The notes under the pieces are model-generated. The model saw only the letters and a list, made by a program, of their open reading frames with translations. It had not been told where the DNA came from and ran no database searches. The position numbers and the translations under genes are program-made. From NCBI GenBank assembly GCA_017542695.1, contig JAFXWT010000093.1, forward strand, positions 1 to 64,000: 64,000 nt of DNA, read 5' to 3'. Positions 25,604-34,656 of the stretch are shown in pieces; position 1 is the first letter of the stretch; each line of letters opens with the position of its first letter. This DNA is from Clostridia bacterium (GTDB taxonomy: Bacteria > Bacillota_A > Clostridia > Oscillospirales > CAG-272).

Positions 25604-26572
25604 ATGAGCGTAAAAGACAAAGTGCTTGAATATCTCGAGCTTGGCAGAGGAACTGCCGCTTCGGGCGGCGCGCTTGCGTTGCGCCTCGGCGTCAGCCGCA
25701 ACGCCGTTTTCAAAGCGGTTGGGGAACTGAGAGACGCGGGATACGATATCATATCCTCCCGCGGCGGCTACACGCTGTCAAAAAACGACAACACGCTCTC
25801 AGTCTGTGGCATTGAAAAATACCTGTCAGAAAGCAAATATAATATACGCTTGTATAACACGGTGCCGTCTACGAACAACGTCGTCAAAGAGATGGCGGAG
25901 CGGGGCGCTCCGAAATGGACCGTCGCCGTTGCCGAAGGACAGACGGCGGGGCGCGGACGGCTTGGCCGCACCTTTGTTTCTCCCGCGAGGACAGGGATTT
26001 ATATGTCTGTTTTGCTTCGCCCCGACATTGCGCTCGAAAAGGTGACTCTCATCACCGTCGCCGCCGCCGTTTCGGCGGTGCGCGCGATTGAAAAACATTC
26101 GGGCAAAACCGCCGAGATCAAGTGGGTGAACGACGTCTACGTCGGCGGCAAGAAAGTATGCGGGATACTTACCGAAGCGTCGCTCGACGCGGAGATATCG
26201 AAGATAAGCTACGCTGTGCTCGGCGTAGGGATAAACGTCGCCCTGCCGTGCGGCGGCTTTGACGGCGAGGCGAAAGGCGTCGCCGCGGCGCTTTTTGACA
26301 CGGCGACTGCGGAACTGCGCTCGATGATCATCGCCGATTTTCTGAATTTCTTTTCCGAATATTACGAAAAAGACCTCGCGCGTGCAATTCCTTTTTATCG
26401 GGAAAGGCAGTACCTTGTCGGCCGCCGCGCCGAAATCGTCAGAGGCGGAAAAACGCACGTCGTTGATGTGCTTGATGTCGATAAAAACTGCGCACTCGTC
26501 GTGAAATTTGACGACGGGCACACGGAAAATATAACGTCGGGCGACGTCAGCGTCCACGCGGCGAACGGCTGA
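25604..26572 (+). CDS. birA: Bifunctional biotin-protein ligase / biotin repressor
   Basis: I use the ATG at 25604 (MSVKDKVLEYLELGRG), which follows GAGGG; an in-frame ATG 18 nt upstream overlaps bioY. The 322-residue protein has an N-terminal winged helix (about 1-62, RLGVSRNAVFKAV), a central ligase domain with GRGRLGRTF (biotinoyl-AMP site) and KWVNDVYVGGKKVCGILTE, and a C-terminal SH3-like domain. It attaches biotin to carboxylases and, with the DNA-binding domain present, should also repress bioY. Its 3' end overlaps the convergent flippase gene by 26 nt. Confidence 0.95.
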   Translation: MSVKDKVLEYLELGRGTAASGGALALRLGVSRNAVFKAVGELRDAGYDIISSRGGYTLSKNDNTLSVCGIEKYLSESKYNIRLYNTVPSTNNVVKEMAERGAPKWTVAVAEGQTAGRGRLGRTFVSPARTGIYMSVLLRPDIALEKVTLITVAAAVSAVRAIEKHSGKTAEIKWVNDVYVGGKKVCGILTEASLDAEISKISYAVLGVGINVALPCGGFDGEAKGVAAALFDTATAELRSMIIADFLNFFSEYYEKDLARAIPFYRERQYLVGRRAEIVRGGKTHVVDVLDVDKNCALVVKFDDGHTENITSGDVSVHAANG

Positions 26573-28106
26573 CGACAGAACGCGCCCACGCCGCGTCGTC
26601 GCTTGTCAGCGCGCCTAAAAGGCGCGACAGCAGAAGATAAAACGCGATCAAAGCGAAAATCCCGAGCGCGAGAAAAACGGGAGGCGACAGAGAGATCGGT
26701 TTCAGAATAATGTTCGTCAGAGCGCCGGCGCCGATGGCGGCAAGCGCGGGCAGCGCCGCAAATTCGACGACTTTGAACCGCACTCCCGTGACTTTAAGCA
26801 GCCGCCCTATGCTGAGCGAAAAGTTCAGTATCTCCGTTATAAACACGCACAAAACGTACCCGTCGACGCCCATTTTCGGCACGAGGAAGAGCACGATCAG
26901 AACGCTTACCGCCGAGTCGATGATGTTGTATTTCATCGACGCGAGCTGCTCGCCGAGCCCTTTCAGCATTCCGTCGACGACGGTATCGAGGTACATTATC
27001 GGAACGAGCGCGCCGAAAATGCGGATGTATTTTCCGCACAGCTCGTTTTTGTATACGAGCATTCCGAGTTCATCGGCCAAAAGTATCATCACGCCCGAAA
27101 CGAGCACTGCGAACATAAGACCGAATTTGAGTGAGCGCGACACTATGTATTTTATGTGTCGGCTTTCTTTTATGCTTTTGTATTTTGTTTTGAGTTCGGA
27201 CAGCTCGGGAACTATCAGCGATGCGAATGTCTGGCACAGCGCGGCGGGGAACAGCACGAGCGGGAACACCATCCCGTGTATGACTCCGTAAAGCGACAAC
27301 GCCTCCGATGTGTTCGCGCCGTAAAGGCGCAGACCGCGCGGAATGAGCACGTGCTCGACGGTCACCAGCCCCGAGCGCAGATATGCGCTCAGTGCGATCG
27401 GCATCGAAATACCGAGCAGTCGCCTTGTAAAATCGCCCGTCGGTTGAGCGTCCGTCTTTTTGACGTGGCGGCGCTTGTCAACGAGATATAAAACGAGCAT
27501 ATACGAAAACGATATCCCCTCGGATACGCTCGCTCCGATGACGAGCGCAAGGCACGCGTACTCGACGCCTCTCGGAGCGAGAGCGGCGAGCAGGGTGTAT
27601 ATTATCCCGATCTTGACGAACTGTTCGACGATTGCCGCCGCGGCGTTTTTGTATATCCTTTTGACCGCGGCAAAGTACCCCGAGAACACGTTTGAAACGG
27701 CGATGAACGGCAAACTCGCCGACAGAGCGCGCAGCGACATCTCAGTTCTCGCGTCGCCGAGAAGCTCGCCCGAAATCACGTGCGCGAGCGAGAAGAGAAG
27801 TATCGCCGCGCCCGTGCCGAACAATAGCGCACAGCAAAGGCACCGCCGCATCGCGCGGATGGCGCCGCGCCCGTTGCCCAGAGCGAGCTCCTCGGAAACA
27901 AGGCGCACGACGGCGAGATTTATCCCGGACGTCGCAAGCGTTACGGCGAAAGCATAGGCGCTCATAATGAGCGAGTAAAGCCCCATTCCCTCGGCGCCGA
28001 TGCGCCCCGAAACGTAAGCGCCCCACGCTACCGACACCGTACGCATGAAAATAGTTGCCGCGGCGAGAAGAAGCGCGTTCCCGAAAAAAACTTTTATTCT
28101 TTTCAC
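26547..28106 (-). CDS. SpoVB/MurJ-like MOP-superfamily flippase
   Basis: The likely start is GTG at 28104-28106 (VKRIKVFFGNALLL), preceded by GGAAGG; a longer frame exists upstream without membrane character. The 519-residue protein has about 14 membrane helices and the MOP-superfamily N-terminal pattern, including FMRTVSVAWGAYVSGRIGAE. The closest named relatives by eye are the SpoVB/YtgP polysaccharide-flippase-like proteins, which move lipid-linked precursors across the membrane and in spore formers act on spore cortex synthesis. It is monocistronic and its tail overlaps birA. Confidence 0.85.
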   Translation of the reverse strand: MKRIKVFFGNALLLAAATIFMRTVSVAWGAYVSGRIGAEGMGLYSLIMSAYAFAVTLATSGINLAVVRLVSEELALGNGRGAIRAMRRCLCCALLFGTGAAILLFSLAHVISGELLGDARTEMSLRALSASLPFIAVSNVFSGYFAAVKRIYKNAAAAIVEQFVKIGIIYTLLAALAPRGVEYACLALVIGASVSEGISFSYMLVLYLVDKRRHVKKTDAQPTGDFTRRLLGISMPIALSAYLRSGLVTVEHVLIPRGLRLYGANTSEALSLYGVIHGMVFPLVLFPAALCQTFASLIVPELSELKTKYKSIKESRHIKYIVSRSLKFGLMFAVLVSGVMILLADELGMLVYKNELCGKYIRIFGALVPIMYLDTVVDGMLKGLGEQLASMKYNIIDSAVSVLIVLFLVPKMGVDGYVLCVFITEILNFSLSIGRLLKVTGVRFKVVEFAALPALAAIGAGALTNIILKPISLSPPVFLALGIFALIAFYLLLSRLLGALTSDDAAWARSVVSRSPRGR

Positions 28107-28108
28107 TC

Positions 28109-28137
28109 TTGAAACCTTCCGAGTTTTATAGTATAAT
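28109..28137 (+). promoter_or_regulatory. Promoter of the YitT-like gene
   Basis: TTGAAA (28109-28114), 17-nt spacer, TATAAT (28132-28137). The transcript would carry a leader of about 95 nt before the GTG start; no known riboswitch was recognised there. Confidence 0.7.
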
Positions 28138-28237
28138 GTCTTTCGGCGGAGGAAAAATAATTTCGCGCCGACGGACACAGAGACTTACAGGAATATATAT
28201 TCCCGAATATTTCATTTAATGCAAACGGAGGTCACAA

Positions 28238-29155
28238 GTGGATAAAAAAGCTTTGATGAACAAGCTGATAGATATTCCGTATCTAATCGTCGCGGGGGTA
28301 GTGTATTCGGTCGCTTACAATATGTTCCTTGTACCCGGCAATATCTTCGTCGGCGGTATCGGCGGTCTTGCGACTGTGTGGAACGTGCTTTACGGCTTTC
28401 CGACCGGTCTTGTGATCCTGATACTCAATATACCTTTGATAATCGGACTTATGATCGTTTACGGCATGCGTTCGAGCATAAAGTCGATAATAGGGATAGC
28501 GACGGGCTCTCTGTTCGTTTATATTGCGGAACTGCTCGATCTGTTTCCGCCCGCGTTTGCGAATCCCGGTGAAAACAAGCTCCTTTACGCGATATTCGGC
28601 GGCGTGACGCTTGGCGTTTCGATAGGGCTGTTTTTCAGCCGCGGTTACACGACGGGCGGCACCGACATAATCGCGCTCCTGCTAAAACCGAAATTCAAGA
28701 AGCTCAGCACGTCGAATCTCATTCTGCTTACCGACGTTGTGACGATAACATACGCCGCCGTTGCAATGAAGGATTGGCTGACGGTGCTTTATTCGTTCGT
28801 CGCGGTGCTCATGTCAACGGGCGTTCTCGGACTCGTTTCGGGCGGCTTTGACAAGGGCGGCATACTCTACATCTTCTCGCCAAAAAATGAGGATATCGCA
28901 AACGCGATCTCGACTCGCCTCGCCCGCGGCGTGACGATGCTCGACGGCATGGGCTGGTACACCAAAAACCCCGAAAAGATAATTATGTGCGTCGTCAAAA
29001 AGAGTGAGATATATCAGCTCAAACTCATCGTACGAGAGATTGACCCGAACGCGTTTATGATCGTCGGCGAATCCATGGAAACTATCGGACAGGGCTTCAA
29101 GCAGTCGGTCGGTGACAGCGGATTTGTCGAGCGGAAAAGAAAAAAACATGAATAG
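28238..29155 (+). CDS. YitT-family membrane protein (DUF161 + DUF2179)
   Basis: The GTG start has a strong GGAGG 8 nt upstream. The 305-residue product has five to six membrane helices (about residues 12-205, with VPGNIFVGGIGGLATVWN and GLFFSRGYTTGGTD) followed by a soluble DUF2179 domain (KGGILYIFSPKNE onward). This is the standard YitT arrangement; the molecular function of the family is not established, though transport has been proposed. It has its own promoter and terminator, so it is a single-gene unit. Confidence 0.9.
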   Translation: MDKKALMNKLIDIPYLIVAGVVYSVAYNMFLVPGNIFVGGIGGLATVWNVLYGFPTGLVILILNIPLIIGLMIVYGMRSSIKSIIGIATGSLFVYIAELLDLFPPAFANPGENKLLYAIFGGVTLGVSIGLFFSRGYTTGGTDIIALLLKPKFKKLSTSNLILLTDVVTITYAAVAMKDWLTVLYSFVAVLMSTGVLGLVSGGFDKGGILYIFSPKNEDIANAISTRLARGVTMLDGMGWYTKNPEKIIMCVVKKSEIYQLKLIVREIDPNAFMIVGESMETIGQGFKQSVGDSGFVERKRKKHE

Positions 29156-29162
29156 ATAAAGA

Positions 29163-29189
29163 AAAAATCCGCGCGCCGCGCGGATTTTT
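29163..29189. terminator. Bidirectional intrinsic terminator
   Basis: A GC-rich palindromic stem (about 29163-29189) flanked by A5 and T5, between the convergent YitT and HAD genes. Confidence 0.85.
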
Positions 29190-29203
29190 CAATGTCGGAT
29201 ATT

Positions 29204-30037
29204 TTATTTCAACCGTTCTTCTATCACGTCGATCAGTTCCCCCACCGCGCCGTCTTTGCAGTGACAAAGATGAACGGAGCAGATCGCTTTCACCGCATCT
29301 GTCGAGTTCGCGGGACACGCCGCGACGTCGGCAAAGCGAAGCATATCTACGTCGTTGTCGAAGTCGCCGACGCACCAAAGCGTCGCGTCGTGGTAGTCTT
29401 TTTTCATTTTTTCTTTGAGATATTTCAGCTGCGTCGCTTTCGTGACGCCTTGCGGCATCACCTCGAGGATGTTCACCGAAGAGCGCGTGAACGCAAAGCG
29501 ATCGCTGTATTTCGGGATGATATAATCGGCGACTTCGGCGACGCGCTCGGCGGGCGCGCGGAATATGGTTTTGAAGAATTTGTATTTATTGAAGTCGGGG
29601 AGCGAGACGAATGTTGCAAAGCGAACGGTGTCGTATTTTGTCAGCTCGTTTCTTATGTAATCGTCGCCCTCGCGCACGATAAAGCCGCCCTCGTACGACG
29701 CGCGGAAGCCGACGTCGGGGAATTTCTCGTCAGCGTCGGTGAGGAGCGCGACCATGTCGGCCGTGTCTACGTAAACGGGATTTTCGATCACGTCTTTCCG
29801 CACGTCGTAGAGCAGCGCGCCGTTGCACAGCACGCACGGCGTGTTGACAAGAGAAAGGAGTCCCTCGCCGACGACGCAGATGTCTTTCGTGTTGCGCCCC
29901 GAAGAGAACAGAAAATGACCGCCGTTTTCAATGAAATAGCGGATTTTTTCATAGTTTTTCGGGCTCACCTCGCCGTATTGCCAGACGAACGTGCCGTCGA
30001 TATCGGACGCTAAAATGATGTTTTCAAACTTTTTCAA
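29204..30037 (-). CDS. Cof-type HAD-IIB phosphatase
   Basis: The TTG start at 30035-30037 overlaps the rluD stop (TTGA) and follows GAGGGA. The 277-residue protein begins with the HAD nucleophile motif LASDIDGTF (first aspartate near residue 12), has a motif II serine in FLFSSGRNTKD, a IIB-type cap, and motif IV in CVGDFDNDVDMLR. Members dephosphorylate sugar phosphates or flavin and PLP precursors in the cytoplasm; the substrate cannot be assigned. It is the last gene of the sepF-to-HAD run. Confidence 0.88.
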   Translation of the reverse strand: MKKFENIILASDIDGTFVWQYGEVSPKNYEKIRYFIENGGHFLFSSGRNTKDICVVGEGLLSLVNTPCVLCNGALLYDVRKDVIENPVYVDTADMVALLTDADEKFPDVGFRASYEGGFIVREGDDYIRNELTKYDTVRFATFVSLPDFNKYKFFKTIFRAPAERVAEVADYIIPKYSDRFAFTRSSVNILEVMPQGVTKATQLKYLKEKMKKDYHDATLWCVGDFDNDVDMLRFADVAACPANSTDAVKAICSVHLCHCKDGAVGELIDVIEERLK

Positions 30038-30957
30038 TATGTCCCTCGCAATGTAGATAGTATTTTTTCAAAATAATCGGGGAGCGGGCACTCGAAGTGC
30101 ATTTTTTCGCTTGTGCGCGGATGCGTCAAAGTCAGTGCCTTTGCGTGAAGGCACTGACCGTCGAGCAGCGAGCTGAATTTCTGCGCCACGGGATTTTTAA
30201 CTCCGCCGTACACCTCGTCGCCGAGGATGGGATGCCCGATGTGGCTCAGATGCACGCGGATCTGGTGCGTGCGCCCCGTTTCGAGAGAACATTTCACGTA
30301 TGTCGCTCCCGCGAGTTCTTCAATCACCTCGACGTGCGTCACCGCGCTTTTCGAGTTTTTCGCCGTCACCGCCATTTTTTTGCGGTCAACGGGGTGGCGG
30401 CCGATCGGGTAGTCGAGCGTCAGCGGGCCGTCGATATGCCCGAGCGCGATCGCGTGGTAGACGCGCGCGACTTCGTGGCGCTTTATCTGATCGGAAAGAC
30501 TTATGTGCGCAGCGTCGTTTTTTGCTACGACGAGCAGGCCGCTTGTGTCTTTGTCGATGCGGTGGACTATCCCCGGGCGCGCGACGCCGCCGATGCCCGA
30601 AAGCGAATCGCCGCACCGATACAGAAGCGCGTTGACCAGAGTGCCGTTCTCGTTTCCCGCCGCGGGATGAACGACGAGCCCCTTCGGTTTGTTTATCACG
30701 ATGATGTCGTCGTCCTCATAAACGACATCGAGAGGGATGTCCTCCGCCGCCGCGTCGAGCGGCTTCGGCGGCGTTTCGTCAAACGAAACGATGTCCCCCT
30801 CTTTGATCTTATAGCTTTTCGGCACACATACGCCGCCGACGGATATCAGTCCTCCGTCGAGCATTTTCTGAACGCGAGCGCGGGAAAGCTCCGAGTTTTC
30901 GGAAACGAAAACGTCGATGCGCTTTCCGTTACTGCTCTGTGTCGCCGTTATTTTCAT
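30034..30957 (-). CDS. rluD: RluA-family 23S rRNA pseudouridine synthase (RluD-like)
   Basis: The 307-residue enzyme has an N-terminal S4 RNA-binding domain (about 15-65, LSRARVQKMLDGGLISVGG) and the RluA-type catalytic domain with the active-site aspartate in HRIDKDTSGLLVVAK. It isomerises uridines in 23S rRNA. It overlaps lspA by 29 nt, a pairing (lspA-rluD) found throughout Firmicutes. No odd residues were seen. Confidence 0.94.
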   Translation of the reverse strand: MKITATQSSNGKRIDVFVSENSELSRARVQKMLDGGLISVGGVCVPKSYKIKEGDIVSFDETPPKPLDAAAEDIPLDVVYEDDDIIVINKPKGLVVHPAAGNENGTLVNALLYRCGDSLSGIGGVARPGIVHRIDKDTSGLLVVAKNDAAHISLSDQIKRHEVARVYHAIALGHIDGPLTLDYPIGRHPVDRKKMAVTAKNSKSAVTHVEVIEELAGATYVKCSLETGRTHQIRVHLSHIGHPILGDEVYGGVKNPVAQKFSSLLDGQCLHAKALTLTHPRTSEKMHFECPLPDYFEKILSTLRGTY

Positions 30958-31480
30958 TTTTGACCTCTGTTTTTTCCGCGCTTTCCGCCTCGACGGCTTT
31001 TGCCGGATCTTCCTCGTCCTTTTTGGATTTGAACAGCGTTTTGTCGATGAATACGAGATAAATGAACATCAGCGCCGCTCCGACCGTCACGCAGCAGTCG
31101 GCGAAATTGAATATCGGAAAGTCGATGAACGCCGCCTGAATGAAATCGACGACACTGCCCTGAAAGACTCTGTCGATCATGTTTCCCGCCGCGCCGCCGA
31201 TGATCAGCGAGAGCGAAAAGCCGAAGAGAAAGTGAAGTTTTCTATATTTGTAAAGCACGAGCGGGAGCACGACGAGCATTACCGCCGTTATTGCGATGAA
31301 CACCCAGCGGCTGTCCGAAAATATCCCCCACGCCGCGCCTTCGTTGCGGATGTAGGTGAAATTCAGCACTCCTTTTATCAGCACGTGAGTTTCGCCGAGC
31401 TCAAACGTGTTCGATATAAGCAGTTTCGTCCCTTGGTCGATGAGGACGGACGCGATTATGATTATTATCCAAAGTATCAT
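30929..31480 (-). CDS. lspA: Lipoprotein signal peptidase II
   Basis: I use the ATG at 31478-31480 (MILWIIIIIASVLIDQG), giving 183 residues; a longer frame upstream reads into the divIVA end. The enzyme has four membrane helices and the catalytic aspartates in GNMIDRV and NFADCCV. It removes signal peptides from prolipoproteins, which this window supplies (two serpins and a PPIase-like lipoprotein). The C-terminal 30 residues form an acidic cytoplasmic tail that is longer than usual. It ends inside rluD. Confidence 0.95.
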   Translation of the reverse strand: MILWIIIIIASVLIDQGTKLLISNTFELGETHVLIKGVLNFTYIRNEGAAWGIFSDSRWVFIAITAVMLVVLPLVLYKYRKLHFLFGFSLSLIIGGAAGNMIDRVFQGSVVDFIQAAFIDFPIFNFADCCVTVGAALMFIYLVFIDKTLFKSKKDEEDPAKAVEAESAEKTEVKNENNGDTEQ

Positions 31481-31481
31481 A

Positions 31482-32291
31482 TCAGTTTTCTGACGGCTTT
31501 GACGTGCCCGCCTCGATGTCGAGCGCAAGCTGTACGCCGTCGTTGTCTATTTTCTGCGCTTGTTTCTTTTCGTATTCGGTGAGCATTTCGATGACCGTCG
31601 GCACGCGGCGTGCAACGACGTTCTCCGCGTCGTTTTCGACGAACATATATTTTTCGTCGCCGACGGGCGCGGGATCGGGGATCGTTTGTTCGATCTTCTT
31701 TGCGATCTTCGCCGCGTCCTCGACTTTGACGAGCTTCTTTTCGGGCGGTACGATCTTGTCGATCGTCACACCGTATTCGGCGGATATCTCGCGCTTGAGA
31801 TTCGACACGACTCGCTCAACGTAGTCATCTGCGGAGAGTATCTCTTCCGTCGGCTCCTTCGGGATGAGCTGTTCGATCAGCTCGACGTGAACTTTGTATT
31901 TTTCAAAAAGCTCGTGCTGGAAAAGCTCGACGCTTTTTTTTGTTTGATAGAGGAGCGCCTTCTGCTCCTCGACTTTTTTGCGGAAGCCGCGGAGTATCTC
32001 ATCGCAGCTCGTCTTGATCGAGAAAAGGATGCCGTCGGCGTTTTCGTAAGCGTCGTGAACTATGTCGTTCGATTTTTTCTTTGCCTGCTCGAGCGTGTCC
32101 TTTATCTTCTGAAGCTCCGCGATCTTGTCCTCGGCGTCCGCGAGTTTTTTTTCAAGCTCGGCGTTCTCTCTGTAAAGCGCGGAATACGCCTCCGTCAGAG
32201 TTTTGACGTATTTGTCAACCTCGGCGGGCGTGTAGCCGCGAAGCGATCTTTTGAATTCGGCCTTACCGAATGATTCTGCTGTTTGTGCCAT
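31482..32291 (-). CDS. divIVA: DivIVA-domain cell division/polarity protein
   Basis: The 269-residue protein opens with the DivIVA membrane-binding motif (KRSLRGYTPAEVDKYVK) and continues as a long coiled coil to about residue 130, then a charged tail. DivIVA proteins mark curved membrane at poles and septa and recruit division or wall-synthesis proteins. It lies downstream of sepF with a 122-nt gap that contains a GCGCGAG/CTCGCGC hairpin (32371-32389) and a repeated TGATCCGATC word, but no T-tract, so read-through is expected. It ends one base before lspA. Confidence 0.9.
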   Translation of the reverse strand: MAQTAESFGKAEFKRSLRGYTPAEVDKYVKTLTEAYSALYRENAELEKKLADAEDKIAELQKIKDTLEQAKKKSNDIVHDAYENADGILFSIKTSCDEILRGFRKKVEEQKALLYQTKKSVELFQHELFEKYKVHVELIEQLIPKEPTEEILSADDYVERVVSNLKREISAEYGVTIDKIVPPEKKLVKVEDAAKIAKKIEQTIPDPAPVGDEKYMFVENDAENVVARRVPTVIEMLTEYEKKQAQKIDNDGVQLALDIEAGTSKPSEN

Positions 32292-32413
32292 TTTATGTGA
32301 CCTGCTTCCTCAAAAAAATGAGGCGGTTCGGCAAAACTATGCGCCGCACCGCCGATTTCGCGTGGAAAGTGCGCGAGTTTTTCTCGCGCGTGATCCGATC
32401 GAGAATGATCCGA

Positions 32414-32884
32414 TCAGAAAAGTGTATCGCTGCTGAGGTTGCTTACAACGGGTTCCGCATGGATGGCGCTGTTCTTCTGCTCGCTTGCTCTCATCTGGTC
32501 GCCGGAAACGTCGACGTTGCACGGAGTGATGACAAACGTGTTGTTCGCAACTCTCTTGAGCTGTCCGTCGATGGAATATGCGACGCCGGAAAGGAAGTCG
32601 AGGATCCTTCTCGCCGTTTCTCTGTTCGTGGCTTCGAGGTTGAGCACGACAGTGCGGTGATTGAGAAGGTGGTCGGCGATCTGCGTTACGTTGTCATAGC
32701 GCTCGGGTTTGACGACTTTGAGCTCGATGGCAACCGCGTTGATGCTCATGCCCGTGTTTGTGGGTGTGCGGGTCGCGCCCTGCTGCAGTGCGGAAAGATC
32801 GTCGTCCTGCTCGAGCGGATAACCGTCGTTAGCGTAGCTGTCCTCTGTGCTTACCATGTTTTTGATTTTGTCAAGGAATCCCAT
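32414..32884 (-). CDS. sepF: Cell division protein SepF
   Basis: The 156-residue protein has the SepF plan: an N-terminal amphipathic helix (MGFLDKIKNMV), an acidic linker and the conserved core with VVLNLEATNRETARRILDFL and LKRVANNTFVITP. SepF anchors FtsZ filaments to the membrane and organises them into a smooth ring. It is the first gene of the sepF-divIVA-lspA-rluD-HAD operon, with GGAGG ahead of the ATG and a promoter upstream. ylmG, usually next to sepF, is missing. Confidence 0.94.
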   Translation of the reverse strand: MGFLDKIKNMVSTEDSYANDGYPLEQDDDLSALQQGATRTPTNTGMSINAVAIELKVVKPERYDNVTQIADHLLNHRTVVLNLEATNRETARRILDFLSGVAYSIDGQLKRVANNTFVITPCNVDVSGDQMRASEQKNSAIHAEPVVSNLSSDTLF

Positions 32885-32972
32885 TTTTTACCTCCGAATA
32901 TTTAACTTGTTTATTTTTCATAAAAGGGGCGTTCGCCCGTGGGATGAAATTATACTTTTATAAAGTAAATTC

Positions 32973-33002
32973 ATTATATCATACAACTTTCCATAATTGC
33001 AA
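32973..33002 (-). promoter_or_regulatory. Promoter of sepF operon
   Basis: Minus-strand TTGCAA (33002-32997), 18-nt spacer, TATAAT (32978-32973), about 90 nt before the sepF start. The rest of the gap to yggS (33003-33082) is A/T-rich without a clear terminator. Confidence 0.6.
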
Positions 33003-33082
33003 GTTACTTTTCAAAAAAAGTAAAATTTTTTTTATTGCGTGGCGAAAAGTGGCGGTAAATGAGCATTTACGGTAAATTTTGT

Positions 33083-33772
33083 TTACTTTTTGGGCGCGTC
33101 GGGGCGTTTTCCGAAGATTTTGGTGCCGAGGCGTATCTCGGTAGTGCCGAATTTCAGCGCCGACGGATAGCTCTCGCTCATTCCCATCGACAACACGGGG
33201 ACGGGAACGTCCGGTCGTTTTTTCATGAACACGCCGTCGAAAAGTTCCTTTGTCGCGGCGAAATATTTATCGTAATCGGAGACGTTTTCGCACTTCGGCG
33301 CGACTGTCATCAATCCGCGGACGTTTATATGCTCAAATCGTCCGAGCTCATCGAGAAACGCATCGAGCTGTTCCGGCAGAATACCGCTCTTCTGCTCTTC
33401 GCGTCCGATGTTGATCTCGACGAGCGCGTCAACGCGCCGCCCGACTTTCGAGAACTGCTTTTCGATCTCCTCGGCGAGCGCGACGCTGTCGAGCGATTCG
33501 ACCATGTCGACCTTGTCTGCGATGTATTTTACTTTGTTTTTCTGCAGGTGCCCGATGAAATGTATCTCGGCGTTGTGCTTTTTCAGCGTGGGGTAGTGGG
33601 CGAGCAGTTCCTGGACTCGATTTTCTCCGACGACGCGCACGCCGCACTCGCCGAGCGCAAAGTCGATCTCTTCATCCCGGCGCGTCTTTATTACGGCGCA
33701 AAGAACGGCGCCGTGCGCGGCGGCTTCCGCCTCGGCTTTTGCGATATTCGATTTTATAAACTCTTTATCCAT
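33083..33772 (-). CDS. yggS: YggS-family PLP homeostasis protein
   Basis: The 229-residue protein is a single alanine-racemase-like TIM barrel without a second domain, the mark of YggS/PLPBP. The PLP lysine is in CAVIKTRRDEE (near residue 30) and the conserved IGHLQKNKVKYI follows near residue 80; SMGMSESYPSALKFGTTEIR is the C-terminal phosphate site. It binds pyridoxal phosphate and keeps its level in balance. In Firmicutes it usually precedes sepF; here it is upstream of sepF on the same strand but with an 80-plus-nt gap and a separate sepF promoter. Confidence 0.95.
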   Translation of the reverse strand: MDKEFIKSNIAKAEAEAAAHGAVLCAVIKTRRDEEIDFALGECGVRVVGENRVQELLAHYPTLKKHNAEIHFIGHLQKNKVKYIADKVDMVESLDSVALAEEIEKQFSKVGRRVDALVEINIGREEQKSGILPEQLDAFLDELGRFEHINVRGLMTVAPKCENVSDYDKYFAATKELFDGVFMKKRPDVPVPVLSMGMSESYPSALKFGTTEIRLGTKIFGKRPDAPKK

Positions 33773-34656
33773 CAGTGCATCACCTTGCCGTCATAAAGAT
33801 TTTTGCCGATCAGAACGAGGTCGCCTTCGTTAATGAATTTGCTTTCCACAATGCAGACGCCGTCTTTTTCAAAAACGAAATTCGCGGCGCGGCGCCTCGC
33901 GTATCCGTCGTCAAATATATAGATATATGTCGATTTGTCTATATAATATACCGCGTCGGACGGCACCGCCGTGCCGCTGTGGACGGCAACGGTGATCTCG
34001 CCCGTCATCGCTCTCTTGAACACGATACCTCGCGGCATCTCGTCGCATCTGAACACGAGCACGGAGCTTTTTTCGCCGTCCGATCTTTTTATAAGCTTGA
34101 GCGTCACGCTCTCGCCGCCGAAAGCGGCCGCGTATTCTTCCCCGAGGTCGAATCTGTCCGTCTTGTCGGTTTTGACTGCGAAGTACCAGACAAAATCAGT
34201 CGCAACTTTTCCGAACGCTCCGATGGGTTGAGTCGGTTTTGCGTGCTTTGAATCGTCAAACGGATTTTCGGTCGTTATTCTGTCGAAATTTTCAATGTCA
34301 AGAGCGAGCGCCGCGTCGGCGGTGAACAGCGCCTCGTACCCGTCGACGTCGGAGTAAAAATATCCCGATTTTTCGCTGATTATATCGTTTCCGTTGCTCG
34401 CGACGACGGCTCCCGCGGCGATCTTTTCACCGTCGGAATAATAAAGCTTCTCGATCCCTCCGCTTGATGTCAGCACCGTTTCGTCGCGGAAAAGGAATCC
34501 GTCAAGCGCAATCTTTTCTTCGAGAGTCGCTTTTTTCACGAGCGCAAAATTGTCGCGCGGCGCGAGCGAAATAATGTGGTAAATCACGTACGCGGCGAGC
34601 AGTGCCAGCGCGACGAGCGGCGCGACGGTGACCGCGATCTTAAATCCTTTTTTCAT
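33772..34656 (-). CDS. HlyD-like membrane-anchored protein next to yggS
   Basis: I start at the ATG at 34654-34656 (MKKGFKIAVTVAPLVALALL), which has GGAGGTGA just upstream. The 294-residue protein has one N-terminal membrane helix (about 6-31) and an external part resembling HlyD-type adaptor proteins, with a biotinyl/lipoyl-like half motif (YYSDGEKIAAGAVVASNG). Similar proteins are encoded between yggS and sepF in many Clostridia. No efflux pump gene is adjacent, so its role is open. It overlaps miaA by 17 nt and yggS by one. Confidence 0.75.
   Translation of the reverse strand: MKKGFKIAVTVAPLVALALLAAYVIYHIISLAPRDNFALVKKATLEEKIALDGFLFRDETVLTSSGGIEKLYYSDGEKIAAGAVVASNGNDIISEKSGYFYSDVDGYEALFTADAALALDIENFDRITTENPFDDSKHAKPTQPIGAFGKVATDFVWYFAVKTDKTDRFDLGEEYAAAFGGESVTLKLIKRSDGEKSSVLVFRCDEMPRGIVFKRAMTGEITVAVHSGTAVPSDAVYYIDKSTYIYIFDDGYARRRAANFVFEKDGVCIVESKFINEGDLVLIGKNLYDGKVMH

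Noticed and set aside
28138..28237. Possible riboswitch in the YitT leader
   Set aside because: The 95-nt leader shows no conserved riboswitch core that I recognise.
32371..32389. Terminator between sepF and divIVA
   Set aside because: The GCGCGAG/CTCGCGC hairpin lacks a T-tract in the direction of transcription.
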